64,000 nucleotides of DNA, from assembly GCA_019671135.1 (NCBI GenBank), contig JAHRHY010000013.1, forward strand, positions 930,001-994,000, in the 5' to 3' direction. The stretch is from Linnemannia hyalina. Lineage: Eukaryota; Mortierellomycota; Mortierellomycetes; Mortierellales; Mortierellaceae. The position numbers and the translations under genes were made by a program. The notes below the pieces were generated by a model. That model worked only from the letters and a program-made list of their open reading frames with translations. It had not been told where the DNA came from and made no database searches. This document shows positions 9,629-21,634 of the stretch, piece after piece; position 1 is the stretch's first letter; each line of letters starts with the position of its first letter.

Positions 9629-10779
9629 TCAACCGCAGATGGGGTTCTTGCAGATGGCTGAGAATAGGGGGTTGATTGCTCATACCTAATGTTTCATCAG
9701 GTACGGAGAAGGTGAGAGAGGTTTATGAGACGAGACGCAGAGGTGTTGGTGCTGGCACAGCGGCTGTTCGAGTGGTTGCTCGTTGTGGTTTTTTTTTGCA
9801 TTGTCGGGAGAAGGAAGGTTTATGGTGCAATTGAGATTTTGTTTGTTTGGGAAACTACGATGCCGATTGTTTGCTGAGCTAATTCTTTCGCCACGCTACG
9901 CAATGTCGCTCCCGCGGTAAAAAAAAAAGCAAATTAGATCAGGAACAAGGTGAGAAAAAGGGGGAGGGATGAAGAGCCACAAACTAGTCAATGATGTACT
10001 TTAGTCCGTTTTTCTCTGTCGACTTGGACAATGACGGCCTTGTCGGGTTTCCATCATCGAGGTGGTCTTCTGTGACGAATTTCTTGATACAAAACTAATG
10101 AAGGCTGTAGAAGGGAAGGAGGAAGGAGGAAGCAAGTGTGTACCAAGGCTGCGAGTGAGAGTGATCAATCAGTCCGTCGGGGTACTAAAAGCCCTCTATA
10201 TTTGCAAAATGAGAAACAAACCTTAACATGGGATGGACAGACAGACATCCCCACGAAAAAAACGTGGGCGTTATTTCCTTTTGTTTTGAGTTGCGGTCGA
10301 CATTGGACTGACCTGACGCCCCTTTCGTTGTCGCTGTTGACCAAAGAAGCGACAAAACCTTAATTTTTGAGTTGTTTAGTGTGTTCTTGCTGCTGTTGTT
10401 GTTGTTCTTGCTGCTGTTGTTGTTGTTCTTGTTGTTGTTTTCTTTCTCTTCTTTCGCCCTCGACCTACCTCGTCCTGGTTGCTCTTCTGGTGTGCCCCCT
10501 CTCTCCTCTTTGTCTCTTCTTTTCCCTTTTGCTTTCACTGTTGCTTTTCACTCTAGCGTTCTCGCCCCCCCCCCCCCCCCCCCCCCCCCTCCTTCTCGCT
10601 CTCATTCCGCCACCCTCCCACGTTTTTCGTCTTTTCTTGCTCTCAGCAGACTCATCCTTACCCATCAAACAAGCAACCAACAGCATTCACCCTCAGCCCA
10701 CCATCACCAAAATAAACATCACCAATCAGCCAAACAACAACAAGCAGCAACAAAGCAACTACGACAAAAACACATTACA
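9629..10779. other. intergenic: F-box gene promoter with poly-C run
   Basis: It contains CTG/TTG repeats at about 10385-10440, a run of 25 C at 10565-10589, and a CAA-rich leader directly before the ATG at 10780. An open frame through the leader has no upstream ATG support and is treated as 5' UTR. Confidence 0.5.
10565..10589. repeat. poly-C run (25 nt)
   Basis: Twenty-five consecutive C lie about 190 bp upstream of the F-box start codon, probably in the promoter or 5' UTR. It mirrors the G run at 7176-7198. Confidence 0.7.
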
Positions 10780-12720
10780 ATGCAGCACTCAGCCTCTTCA
10801 ATATTCTTCCAGACCCCTGAGCTCCGCGTTCGTCTATCAACCTTTCTTACGAAAAAGTCCATCGCCCGCCTCGCAAAAACATGTCATCGTCTCCGCAACT
10901 CATTCGTCCCCCTCCTCTGGCGGGATCTCGAACTCACAGTCGACAAAAAAGTCGAGACATCTCTTCAGGAGCTCGTGAACCTAGGTCGGCGGGCCAAGTT
11001 TGTTTCCAGTCTTGTTATTTCAAGGGGATATTTGATCATGTATATCAACGGACTGAGGGATGACGCGGATCCGACGGCTTTCTTGATCGGGCGCCCGCCT
11101 TGGCTTCCCGTGCCGGACTCGGAGTATTGCCTGCCTGCCAAGTTTTATCCGATGAACCGACTAACACGTCTCGAATGTTCGCTCAATGGAGAGCCTCTGG
11201 ACCTTTATGTTGCCCGCGTCGCAGGGGTTGAGATCCAGTACCCGCCCCAAGGACTTGCCCAGCTGTGCTGGTTGATTCAGCTGAATCCTGGCCTGACCCA
11301 CGTCTCGCTCCGGTCGGTCTATTTCCGCTCATCCCTTGAAGTCAGGAGTCTCGCTCGTGCGATCAACAGCCTCGACCATCTCTCTCGCCTACGCATCGAC
11401 AGTATCCCTTCTCGTGACAATTGGCGCCACGTCTACTGGACCATGTTTCTCTGCTGCAGTCCGTCGCTCGAGTCGCTTGTCATTGAAGTTGGAGGGGTGC
11501 CGAAGGGGTTTGTGCCCCAGTTGACGCCAGGACCGGAAGACTTGGATGTGATGCTGGGGCCACTACGGTTATATTCGGACACAGAGCCACGGCCGAATCT
11601 ACGACACCTCGTTCTGCCCATGTCTACAAAGGCCGACATGTCGCTTTACTTTCATATCCTCCGACTGTGCCCACGACTGCAGCGACTTGACCTGGAGCTG
11701 CTCGGGTGTCGGGAGGAGGACATCAGAGCGATCGGTCCATGGATCCAGCAGCATTGTCCTGAGATCTCGACTGTCAGGATCCGACAGGGACAACGGCTCC
11801 ATATCGAGGATGTCGTGTTGGAGTTGCTGGCGGGGCTGAACACTTCCTGGAGCACACTGCAGACGATACACTATGAAAAGTTTGTCGAGGGTGTGCCAAG
11901 GAGTATGGTCAATATGGTCTACCAACACCATCGCACATTACGGGATGTCCGGTTGACCGACGCTCGAACTGTCTACAGTTCAGGGATCCGGGCGCTGCTG
12001 ACGATTTGCGCAGGTTTGGAGAGGTTGGAGATTGTGAACGACGAGGGGCCGACAGGACGTGCAGACATTGAGGACTTGGTTGCCCAACCCTGGGTGTGCC
12101 ATGGATTGCGGGTCCTCCAGATGAGGGTTATCTGGGGTGACTTTGAGGACCGATGCCCTTACTACCTTCAGGACCCTAACACGGGTCTGTCGCCGAAGGA
12201 TTACGCACGATGGGTTTTGCTGGAAAAGTTTTACTTCCAGGTCGGGAGCATGACCAAGCTGGAGGTACTGGGTCTGAAGGCGTATCTGGAAGTTAATATT
12301 GAGGACATCCCGGACTACGAGCTGTACAACGGGATCGAAGACGACATGCGCGATAAGGCCTCGTTCCCCCAGCTCTTGACTCTAGGAAATGAGGCGGCCG
12401 ATCGGGTCGGGTACCTGAATTACCTATGCCGACTCAAGAACCTGCGCGAACTCCGAGGGTCGGTTCATTTGGTTTCTGAAGAAATCGAGGAGACGTTCCG
12501 GCAGCGGGAGGTCGAATGGGTGGCGCGTCATTGGCCGCGGTTGAAGGTGATTGAGTTGATCCAGTACCAGGCCGCGAAGCCTAAACGGATCAAAGGGAAC
12601 ATACATCTGAACTGGTTGATGAAGCATTTGCCTGGGATTGATATCCGCAGACCACCGACTGGATACGCGATGACGGGGTGCAAGGACTCTTTCCAGGACC
12701 ATTATGATGACTATTTGTAG
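10780..12720 (+). CDS. F-box protein, type II (646 aa)
   Basis: Intronless. The ATG at 10780 follows a CAA-rich leader, and the F-box lies right after it (about residues 9-45, with TKKSIARLAKTCHRLRNSF and LLWRDLEL). The remainder is a long leucine-rich region with repeats such as LRHLVLPMSTKADMSLYF and CPRLQRLDLEL that fit a solenoid substrate-binding surface. It lacks the IPRPD/MDHRIG signature of the type I group. The C-terminus has the common basic VEWVARHWPRLKVIEL element. Predicted SCF ubiquitin ligase adaptor with unknown target. An AATAAA lies at about 12758. Confidence 0.8.
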   Translation: MQHSASSIFFQTPELRVRLSTFLTKKSIARLAKTCHRLRNSFVPLLWRDLELTVDKKVETSLQELVNLGRRAKFVSSLVISRGYLIMYINGLRDDADPTAFLIGRPPWLPVPDSEYCLPAKFYPMNRLTRLECSLNGEPLDLYVARVAGVEIQYPPQGLAQLCWLIQLNPGLTHVSLRSVYFRSSLEVRSLARAINSLDHLSRLRIDSIPSRDNWRHVYWTMFLCCSPSLESLVIEVGGVPKGFVPQLTPGPEDLDVMLGPLRLYSDTEPRPNLRHLVLPMSTKADMSLYFHILRLCPRLQRLDLELLGCREEDIRAIGPWIQQHCPEISTVRIRQGQRLHIEDVVLELLAGLNTSWSTLQTIHYEKFVEGVPRSMVNMVYQHHRTLRDVRLTDARTVYSSGIRALLTICAGLERLEIVNDEGPTGRADIEDLVAQPWVCHGLRVLQMRVIWGDFEDRCPYYLQDPNTGLSPKDYARWVLLEKFYFQVGSMTKLEVLGLKAYLEVNIEDIPDYELYNGIEDDMRDKASFPQLLTLGNEAADRVGYLNYLCRLKNLRELRGSVHLVSEEIEETFRQREVEWVARHWPRLKVIELIQYQAAKPKRIKGNIHLNWLMKHLPGIDIRRPPTGYAMTGCKDSFQDHYDDYL

Positions 12721-12875
12721 TCCTTTCTTTTCTTTTTCTTTTCTAGGATACTGTAAGAATAAACATGCAATTCTCCTTTTTGCACAACGGCAGATGGACC
12801 TGCATTAACTTTCTTGTGAGGAGCATGTAGCAGCAAAACTTTATTCAAAGTTTTTGCAATTAGCGTTGGTCCGTC

Positions 12876-13977
12876 TCAAAATGTATCCTTTGGCGTCTTG
12901 TTCATTTCAGATATAATGAATGAACGCGCCTGTGTGAAAAGCCTATATCGTATGAAATGTCAAATGTCAATTAATTACTTCTCTTGTGAGTTGTGCACAG
13001 ACAATTGTACCATAACACCCGAAAGAGGATCCGCACCCGTGATGACTGTTTTCTTACCTCTTCGTCTCCATGCAGATTCTTTGCATCGGTAGGCGGCGCA
13101 TTACTCGCACCAGCAGTAGCACCACTGCTGGTGATTCCGTTTGTAGTTGCAGAAGCAGAAGCAGCAACGGCAGCGGCTGTAGTTGTGGTGGTGGTGGTAG
13201 TCTCGCGTGATCGTTGCGAGCGCGTGATACCGAAATCGACTAGCGCGTAAATAGGCACGATTAGACCTAGAAGGTACATGACTACGAACGTGATCCTATC
13301 TGACGTCTTCTCATCCAACTATCCAATCCCGCAAGAGACCAAAAAAAAAAGAGAAAAACATGTCAGTAACCTCTTGCAAGTCTGTCGAGCAACGTTTTCG
13401 TTCTCCTCCCCCTACTAGAGTTGAGAAAAAGAGGAAACTTACGGCACAGGCAAAGAGAATGCCGAGGGTACTGATAACGGTATAGAGGATGGCAGCCCAT
13501 TTTGTGCGGATCATGTTGCGTTGTTCTTCGACGGCTCGTGCTTCTGTGGACTGGGCGGATGCGCGGAGGAGCATCTCCGTTGCTGGGCAGGGTATGAGTG
13601 CTGAACCCGACTGTGATCCATGATAGTGATTCTGGTGATGTTGGGTCGTTGTTGCGGGGGTAGGATATATGGGGTGAGTTGGCGAGGGGTCGCAGCCGCA
13701 TGAGGGTTTGGTGAGGTATGGGGAGTGTTGGAGGGATTGAGGGTGTGGGTATTTCTGTTGGTATCCATGTCCATGATTGTACGGGTGCGAGTGGGGATGC
13801 TGATGTGACGAGTAAGACGGGGCTGAGGGACTGCTGCCCGTCGTCATCGTCATCCCAGGTCCAGGCGAGAGTGGCGGGTGATAGTGATGGTTCTGAAAAT
13901 GCGGGTGTAAATTATTGTGCATGTGGTTGTAGCGGTGTTGGTGTTTGTTTGTGTTGCCTTGCTGTTGTTGCTGCTGC

Positions 13978-14011
<34 letters not shown>

Positions 14012-15422
14012 GGTACTGGTGCATATGATTAGAGTGCTTGATATTATAACTGTTCGGACAGTCCTGGTAACTATGCTTTTGCTGCTGATAAGCGACGTGA
14101 GTAGTGGTAGTAGTGTGTCTAGAGGTTAAGAGCGCAGGATCGTCTTGCAAGAGTTCATCTCGATAAGCCTGTGCACGCTCAATCGCAAGTTGTAAAGAAG
14201 CCAGGATTTTGGATCGTTCGTCCCTGCCCATATGATCGATATGTACTTTTGTCGGTACTGTGATTAGAGTTGAGGGGTCAACTGATGTTTGAATGGTTGC
14301 TGTCGTCGTTGCGGTGGCTGTGGTTGTGGTTGTGGTTGTGGTTGTGTTCGTGGGGTTGTCTAATAACGAGGAGACTGTGGGCTCTGATCTGGTGATCTGC
14401 AGGGGGTGTGGGTCATTGTGCTGTTGACGAGGCGGAAGCGGAGGAGGGAGAAGCGGATGCATGATAGTTTGATGTTGGTGCGGTTGTTGTTGGAGTCGAT
14501 TGAGATGGATCGATTGAGTACGAACTAGAGGTAAGGGCGACGGTGGTGTTGGCAATGACGTTGGCTGCTGTGTTGCTACAGTAGCAATTGCTACGAAGGA
14601 TTGGCATTTTACAAGGGGAGAAGAGCAATTGATACCCTCGTCCGGTGGTGGTGATGATAGTGAAAACATAGGTTGTGTTGACTTGGTATTGTTGTTGTTC
14701 TTGTTGTTGTTGGTGTCGTTGGTAGTGGCAGTGGTAGTGGTGTTGTCCTTGTCGTCGCGAGAGAGGATGGTTCCCCGGTTGTTGTTGGAAGAAGAAGGAG
14801 AGAAGAGATTGGGGAGACTGAATTTGCTATTTTCCAGAAAAGAAGTCGACCTCGACATAGGAAGAAAGAAGCGACGACCTCTGCCGCCAGAATGGCGAGT
14901 AGAAATGAGATCTCGAAGAGGGAGGAGCTGAATGTTCACATGGTGGCTGTTCCGGCTCTCATTATTGTAGATGCTGTTGCTTTTGCTATGCTGTTCAAGG
15001 GGCTGCTGTCCGTGCTGGCTGGTGCTCTGGTTGGTCATCTTTGCCGGATCTGTATCCTTCTTCATACCGTTGTTGCTATTACTGATGCAGCTGTCCGTTT
15101 CATGGTCCAAATCGAGGTCTTGCATCCACGAAGTTGCTCCTGCTGCTGCTGTTGTTGATGTTGGTGTTCGTGTTTGTTCAGCATCTGGGTAGGATGAGAG
15201 CACTATACTACGCTGCTTGTGAGAAGGAAGGGCGTCATTGCTGTTCCATGAGTGCGGACCCAATTGCTTTTTTTGTGAAGCAACGGATGGTGTTGTTATT
15301 GCGGTGGTAGTTGTAGACAAAGAAGGTTGGCTCTCCGAGCGAGGGAGTGTCCATGTTTGTGAGTTGGTGAAGAGAAGAGGAAGAGCCACTGGGAGTTGTT
15401 TCTGGGAGTCTTTTTGGTTCAT
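12876..15422 (-). CDS. polyglutamine, low-complexity protein with two C-terminal membrane helices
   Basis: Three exons are inferred: 15422-13443, 13318-13058 and 12929-12876. Introns 13442-13319 (GTAAGT donor) and 13057-12930 (GTAAGA donor, CACACAG acceptor) are both phase 0; without the second, exon 2 would run to a stop at 12971. The ATG at 15422 gives MNQKDSQKQLPVALPLLFTN. About 764 aa. The first 600 residues are Ser/Thr/Asn/His/Gln-rich, with a Gln tract near residue 480 and a short ordered helix (MGRDERSKILASLQLAIERA). A conserved-looking end follows: an R-A-rich helix, then KWAAILYTVISTLGILFACA as TM1 and, across the intron, ITFVVMYLLGLIVPIYALV as TM2. Large cytosolic N-terminus with a hairpin anchor is likely. 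Family not recognised. Confidence 0.6.
13960..14012 (-). repeat. CAA/CAG trinucleotide repeat encoding polyglutamine
   Basis: About 17 consecutive Gln codons on the minus strand, mainly CAA with a few CAG, inside the membrane-protein gene. Length polymorphism is expected. Confidence 0.8.
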
Positions 15423-16408
15423 TGGCGAGCGAGAGGCACTGTGAAGGTGAGTGTGCAGAATACCAGAACAATCAAAAAAAAAGCAACCCCGTAGAAAAGT
15501 GAGAGCAGTTTGAGTTGGCAGGACGACATTTATAGTTTTGGCTGCATTTGCATGCGGGAATGAAACTGGACACAACGAGGATATTTACCGCGGGAAAGAC
15601 GAAGAAGGGAAGAGTAAATTAGTGAGTTATACAGTGTTGTACTGGTGGGACAAAAAGACAACGGGATCATGCCAGGACAAGGAGGCATTCGACATGATGG
15701 TTGTTGGACATACAAGGGAGGCGATTCCTGATCAGTCTGGTCTTATTTTCCTGTTCGATCGACTTCATGAAGCAGTTGTCGTTGTGAAGGGGATGATTGA
15801 CGCGTGCAAAAGAAAAAGAGTGATCCTTTCTTTAACCTCCAGTTGTGTGGAGGACTGACAGATAGAGAGCCAGGGGGAATCATAGAGAGCAAGAAACGAA
15901 GGAAAAAGAAGACGCCACCAACTCTATTTCCTGATCCTCTTGGCGAGCTCCCATTGGTCCATCGTACGGTGTGCAAAGAGAAGTGTTCCAAGAAGGAGAA
16001 TCATTCTCCAAGTTTCCTTAAGGGTTATCCTCTCCCAGCTTCCCTGTCGAGCAAAAAACAGGTGTCGAGTGAGAGAGAATCCAACAGCACCGTGTGAGTG
16101 GGTAATTCGTGTGCCACCAGTGGACACGGTTAAAGTCCATCATCGTTTCTTTTCGTTCTTTTTTCTTCTTTTTCATCATCATCATCAACTCAGCTCCTTC
16201 TCACCACCTCTTCCACCCTCCCCCCTTTCCCGTCCTCCTCTCCTGTTTGCTGCTTGATTGCACTTACCTGTCTTGCCCCCCTTTGCTCCTTCTGTACTCT
16301 GGCTTTGACCTGACTCTTTCCTCTTCTTCTCTCACACAACAACCTCGTGTTTACTCTACCTCCTTCTCCTCGTTCTTTCTCCCACTTGTTAACCCTCTGA
16401 TCAGTTCC
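15423..16408. other. intergenic, divergent promoter region
   Basis: It separates the minus-strand membrane protein from the plus-strand KH protein. It has a pyrimidine-rich leader and a short (ATC)n at about 16168-16185 before the KH gene. No gene was supported. Confidence 0.4.
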
Positions 16409-19400
16409 ATGCTCGCTCACACTATGCATCCCGAAAACACCATCGAAACCTCCTCTGCTGCCGCAAAGATGCAAATGCTCCACCAGGCCCAAGACGAATC
16501 CGCCGCCGCCTCATCTGCCGCCGCTACTGCCACTGCCGCCGCCACCGCCGCCCTCGAAGACAGCGAGCCTGATGTCGAGACCGTGCCTATCAAGCAAGCC
16601 ACCCCCCGCAAGGTCCAGAGTCTCGACGTCGACTCCCTGTCCATGTTCCCCTCCCTCGGTTCCTCCACTGCTGCCCCTCGTCCCGCTGCTACTACTGCCA
16701 CCTGGGGTGCCCGTACAAAGTCGACTGCCGGCAAGTTGGGTGCCGTTGGTGATCAGCGCCGTACTCCTGCTGCCGCTGCCGCCGCCGCTGCTGCTGCTGC
16801 TTCTGCTCCTCGCATCTCTGGTTCTGGAAACATCCAGGAGCGTATGCAGATCCCCTCGATCCAGGTTCCTGGCTTTGGAAAGTCGACTGTTGGTGACCAT
16901 GTCAAGACCGCGATGGCTTCCTCGGGTGCCCGTATCGAGTCGACTACCTCCCAGGCTACTGGTTTGACCACCTTCTTGATCTCTGGAAAGCCTGAGGCTG
17001 TCGCCAAGGCCCGTCTTGCCCTCCGTTCTAGCTTTGCTAAGAAGGTACTTGTTGCGATTGATGTTTTTCTTTTCGCGTTGGTGTGAACGTTGTTTATTTT
17101 TCTCCACAGGTGCACCCTTTTTTTTGGTCGTGTGAAACTAGAAGATCGGGATGAAGAGGAAATACAGAGCACAGGAAAAGAATAGGAGAGGATCGTAAAA
17201 AACAAAGGAGTGGGAGAGAAGGAGACTGCAGGATAATGCAAAAGGAAGCAAGAGATTAAAAGCATTCAAAAGAGTGGAGGGATCAAAATTATTACAAAAA
17301 GAAAGTAGGAAGAGACCATTGAAAAAAAAAAAATATGAAAAAAGTAGTTTCTTTTTTCGACCACAAGCTTAGGCATGAGGGAAAGTCGTTGTCTGTTGCA
17401 AGGAGCAAGATAAAGGAAAAAGAAGGGGTGGAAAGGAAAGGGGTCAAGGAAAAGTAAGAATGGAGAAAAGTTAGAAAGGTGGGGGGATCTTCGACAGGAA
17501 TGGATTCAGGAGACAATTAAGCGCTTTTGTCCATAAGGGACGCTCCTCTAACCGATTCTCCTCGCCCCTATGTTCTTTTCTCGACAACCCCTTAGGAAAA
17601 AATCGAGTACCTTGTCCCCTCGTCTGCTCGCCCTCATCTTCTCGGATCCAAAGGCCGCACCTTGAACGCCATCCAGACCAAGACCGGTGTCCAGATCAAC
17701 ATCCCCCGTCGCAAGGAGGGTGAGACCACCTTCGAACCCGCCACTCTCAACGAGGATGACTTGGATGCCGAGGAGGAGATGGTCCCCATCGACATCGAGG
17801 GTGATGTTGATTCCATCGAGGCCGCCAAGGAGGAGATCGAGTCCATCATCAGCAAGGTAAGATTCCTACTCATAATTGTAACATGCAGGAAGCATTGAGG
17901 TGGTGTCAGATAACAGAAGAAACTCAACAACAAAAAGGGAATGAGATCGAAGAAGGGACAATGGAGGGGGGTATATGAATGGATAAAGTGGAAGAAGTAG
18001 GAGTAGAGCCAAGAAGTGCTAACGATGAGTTCTTGCTATCAATTTGACTCGAACAGGCCTGCAGAATCACATACCGTTTGACGACTGTCCCTGCCAGCTA
18101 CTACCCCTTCATTGCTGGCGCACGCAACGTCAACATCCAGGCCATCCAGCAGGACACCAACGCCAGGATCAACATGCCCTTCCACGTCTCCTCCCAGGAC
18201 GACGAAGACGACGAGGATGCCAAGGACACTGCCATCGTCATCCAAGGTGATCGCAAGAGCATTCGCAAGGCCATCGAGCGCATTGAGAACCACTACACGG
18301 AGATCGAACGCACCACCCGCGTCATGACCATCAACATCCCTAAGCGCCAGCACCGCTTCTTGGTTGGCACCAAGGGTGTCCACATCAACGAGATCCACGC
18401 CGCCACCGGATGCACCATCGAGATCCCCCCTGTCGACTCCACCTCCGACTCGATTGTTGTTCGTGGACCCGAGGCCGAGTTGATTCCTGCCTTGACCTTG
18501 ATCATGGAGAAGGCCAACAGCTCGCAGGTCGAGTCTGTCGATGTCACCGTCGTCCACAAGCTCGTCGCCGGCAAGGGCAAGACCGAGCACGCCCGCCACG
18601 TCACCAAGTACTTGAGCGCCCGCAACAAGTTGCGCAAGATCGAGCAGGACCATGAGGGCGTTCAGATCAACGTCCCCAGAACCGAGGGCCAGACTGCTGT
18701 CACTATCGAGATTGTTGCCAAGTCCCGCTCCGAGGTCGAGGCTGCTCGTGCCAAGGTCCTGGAGGCTGTCAAGGCCATGACCCCCGTTCTCTTTGACACT
18801 GTCCAGGTCGAGCCCCTTTTGCACCGTCACATTGTCGGTCGCAAGGGCCAAAACATCAACCGTCTCCGAGAGGCCCACGGTGTCGAGGTCATTGTCCCCG
18901 ACGCGAACAGCGACTCGCATGAGATCATCCTCGTCTTCGAGGTCCAGGAGGGCGTTGATGCCTCGGATGTTGCCAAGATCCGCGCCGCTTTGGAGGCCGC
19001 CAAGCAGGAGGTCGACAAGCTCGCCAACGACGCCACTGATTTCAGCACCAAAGTCCTCTCTGTCCCTGCCCGTCTCCACCGCAACGTCATTGGAACTAAG
19101 GGATCGACGTTGAACGCCATCATGGGTCTTGAGCCCACCACCTCTGTCCGTCTTGGTCTTCCCCGCGCCGGCTCGGCTGATGTCACCAAGAAGGCTGGCA
19201 CCCCTGCCCTGACCGAAGACTCGATCGTCATCAAGGGACCCAAGGACGAGGTTGAGCGTGTTGCTCGTGAGATCCTTGCATTGGTCGAGGAGACCAAGCA
19301 CCAGCAGGTCATGAACTCTTACACCGTTACCTTTGACATCCCCGCCACTGCTTCTCCTCACGTCATCGGAAAGGGGGGTGCTAACATCAACAAGTTGACG

Positions 19401-21068
19401 GAGCAGTTCCAGGTCAAGTTTGACTTGAACGACCGTGCCGCCGGTGCCGACGACAAGACTAAGAAGAAGACTGGCAACGAGACCATGGAGGTCACCATTC
19501 AGGGAGTCAAGAAGAACGTCGAGACTGCCAAGGAGACCATCATTAAGATGGTTGAGCAGATTGCCGATGCCACCGTCGCCAAGCTCAACATCCCTGTTGC
19601 CCACCACAGCGCCTTGATCGGCGCCAAGGGCCACTATGTCCGCCGCCTCGAGGAAAAGTACGGAGTTCGCATCCAGTTCCCCAAGGCTGCCGATTTGGAA
19701 GATGATGAGGACCAGTCCAAGCTGAACGTTGTCTTGGTCAGCGGAGGCAAGAAGGGCGTCCAGGGCGCCAAGGAGGAGCTCCTTGAGTTGCTCGACTACG
19801 AGAAGGAGAACAACAACACCCTCGAGTTGGTCGTCGAGCCCAAGATGTTGCCCCACATTGTCGGACGCAACGGAACCAAGATCAACGAGATCCAGGAGTC
19901 GTCCCAGACCCGCATTGACATTCGTCGCTCGACCGACTCTGACGAGAAGGCCGAGGTTCGCTTGGTCATCAACGGTTCCAAGGCTGGCTTGAAGCAGGCC
20001 CAGAAAGCTATCAACGAGATCATCGAGGCCCAAAAGTCGCAGGTCGAGGAGCTCGTCGAGATCAACCACAAGCACCACAAGATCTTGATTGGTCAGGGCG
20101 GATCGACCTTGCGCGAGATCATTGCCAAGGCTGGTGGCCCCTCGGAGATGTCTGCCCAGGCTGGTTTGGTCAAGTTCCAGAGCAACAACAACGCCGTCCT
20201 GTTGAAGGGAGACAAGACCATTGTCGAGAAGATCAAGGCCGAGATGTTGACCATGGTCGCCGAGCAGGACAGCTGGACCACCATCTCGATCCAGATCCCC
20301 GCTTCCCAGCACCGCCAGGTCATTGGACCCCAGTTCTCGCACGTCAAGGAGATCGAGAACCGTCACAGCGTCCGCATCCAGTTCCCCAACAACAAGAACA
20401 AGAAGGAGGGTGGCGAGGCTACTACCGACAACGCCGCCAACGAGCGTGTCACCATCAAGGGTCTCCATGAGAACTGCGAGAAGGCCAAGGTCGACCTCGA
20501 GGCCAGGATCAAGAGCTCTGCCAGCCGCTCGTTCAGCATCCCCAAGCGTCACCGCCAGGCTGTCTTTGGCGATGGCGTTTGGAAGTACCGCAACGAGTTC
20601 AACGTTGTCGTTGTATTGCCCCGCGGCGAGGGTGGTCGCAACAACAACGGAGCCAGCAAGCGCATCGATGCCGATGACAGCCAGGTCACCCACGGTTTGA
20701 CTGACGGTCTCTCCTGGGAGTTGTACGACTTGTCTGCACCTGCCGAGGAGGGTGATGAGGCCCAGTTCACCGTCCAGTTGCAGGGTACCGAGACTGGTTG
20801 CGAGGCTGTTGAGAAGCACCTCCAGGGCTTGTTGGAGAAGGCTCGCGCCTCTACCCACGTCCTTAAGATCCGCGTCCCTACGACCTACCACGGACTGATT
20901 ATTGGATCGGGCGGTAACAACATCAAGCAGATCGAGGCCGAGTCTGGAACTTCGACCAAGATTGCTCGCGGCGAGGAGTTGATCACCATCACCGGATCCA
21001 AGGAGGGCGTTGAGAAGGCCAAGGTCGCCATTCTTCGCGTCGTCAACAGCTCCGAGAAGCGCGCCTAA
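16409..21068 (+). CDS. SCP160: vigilin/SCP160-type multi-KH RNA-binding protein (about 1302 aa)
   Basis: Exons 16409-17044, 17596-17856 and 18057-21068; all junctions are phase 0, giving about 1302 codons. A second ATG at 16424 could also start it. The N-terminal 130 residues are Ala-rich and disordered with a CAF-like KVQSLDVDSLSMFPSLGS segment. KH domains then run to the end. Canonical GXXG loops are visible as GSKG (about residue 229), GTKG (403), GRKG (560), GTKG, GKGG, GAKG, GRNG, GQGG and GSGG; at least two domains are degenerate (GARN, GPQF). Yeast Scp160 and animal vigilin bind mRNAs on polysomes and at the ER; the same role is inferred. Strong C-ending codon preference in exon 3 suggests high expression and creates a long spurious antisense frame. 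Intron 1 (551 bp) is long for this genome. Confidence 0.9.
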
Positions 21069-21342
21069 AGCAGCTATCGAGGAGTATCTATACAACTACC
21101 TTTTTTTTCTAGATATTAATTAATTATGAGTGAGTTTCTTTTTTTTGTCTCCCACCTCTTAAGCAACAGAGTAGCCATCCATTTCGCACTTTTTTTTTTC
21201 CTTCCGAAAACGCAATAGTGCTCTTTTCTTGTAAATATACTTTCTGTTCCACGATTGCGGAAAAAGTGATATAGTATGACAGGACCTTTCTTCTGCGATA
21301 TTGTCGATGTAGGTACATCCTCCCTGTTGTTTCCGTGTTTGA
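21069..21342. other. 3' UTR/intergenic
   Basis: AT-rich sequence after the KH gene. No gene seen. Confidence 0.4.
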
Positions 21343-21634
21343 CAAATTGCTCCAGCCCGAATTACCCCATACTTCTCGACCCATCTGCAGCAGCTCATCA
21401 TCCCCCAGCAGCACGAGTGGGCCGTACCCTTCCTTGACGCCAACCCGGCCCTCCAACATCTGACATGGGCAGGATTATGGCGACCGCTGGCAGATCAACA
21501 GTTCATGGCCCTGGAAAGGATGGCGATTAAAGGATCAACTCACCATGTCCATGCACAACCCTTAAGAACCTTCCTGGTTGACCCGAATATCTGCTCAGAA
21601 ACAAATATTGTTACAAAAAGATGTGGTGGCTAGG
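21343..21634 (+). pseudogene. LRR/F-box-like coding fragment running into the palindrome
   Basis: A frame opens just after a TGA (21340-21342) and continues to a TAG at about 21632. Readable segments such as LIIPQQHEWAVPFLDANPAL and LQHLTWAGLWRPLADQQF resemble leucine-rich repeats of this genome's F-box proteins. There is no start codon or F-box. The frame continues across the left boundary of the palindrome at 21568, so the palindrome edge may lie inside an old gene. Confidence 0.35.

Noticed and set aside
10372..10779. N-terminal extension of the type II F-box protein (Leu/Phe/Pro-rich)
   Set aside because: No ATG, crosses a C25 homopolymer, and the F-box begins right after ATG 10780, so it is treated as promoter or leader.
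13718..14129. Plus-strand frames of Val/Leu repeats opposite the Q-rich membrane protein
   Set aside because: Antisense of the CAA/CAG tract; no start context or domain.
18039..21095. 1018-codon open frame on the minus strand opposite the KH gene
   Set aside because: It mirrors the coding strand's strong third-position bias; the translation is Leu/Asp/Gly/Val-rich without domain structure, and the plus strand has clear KH domains.
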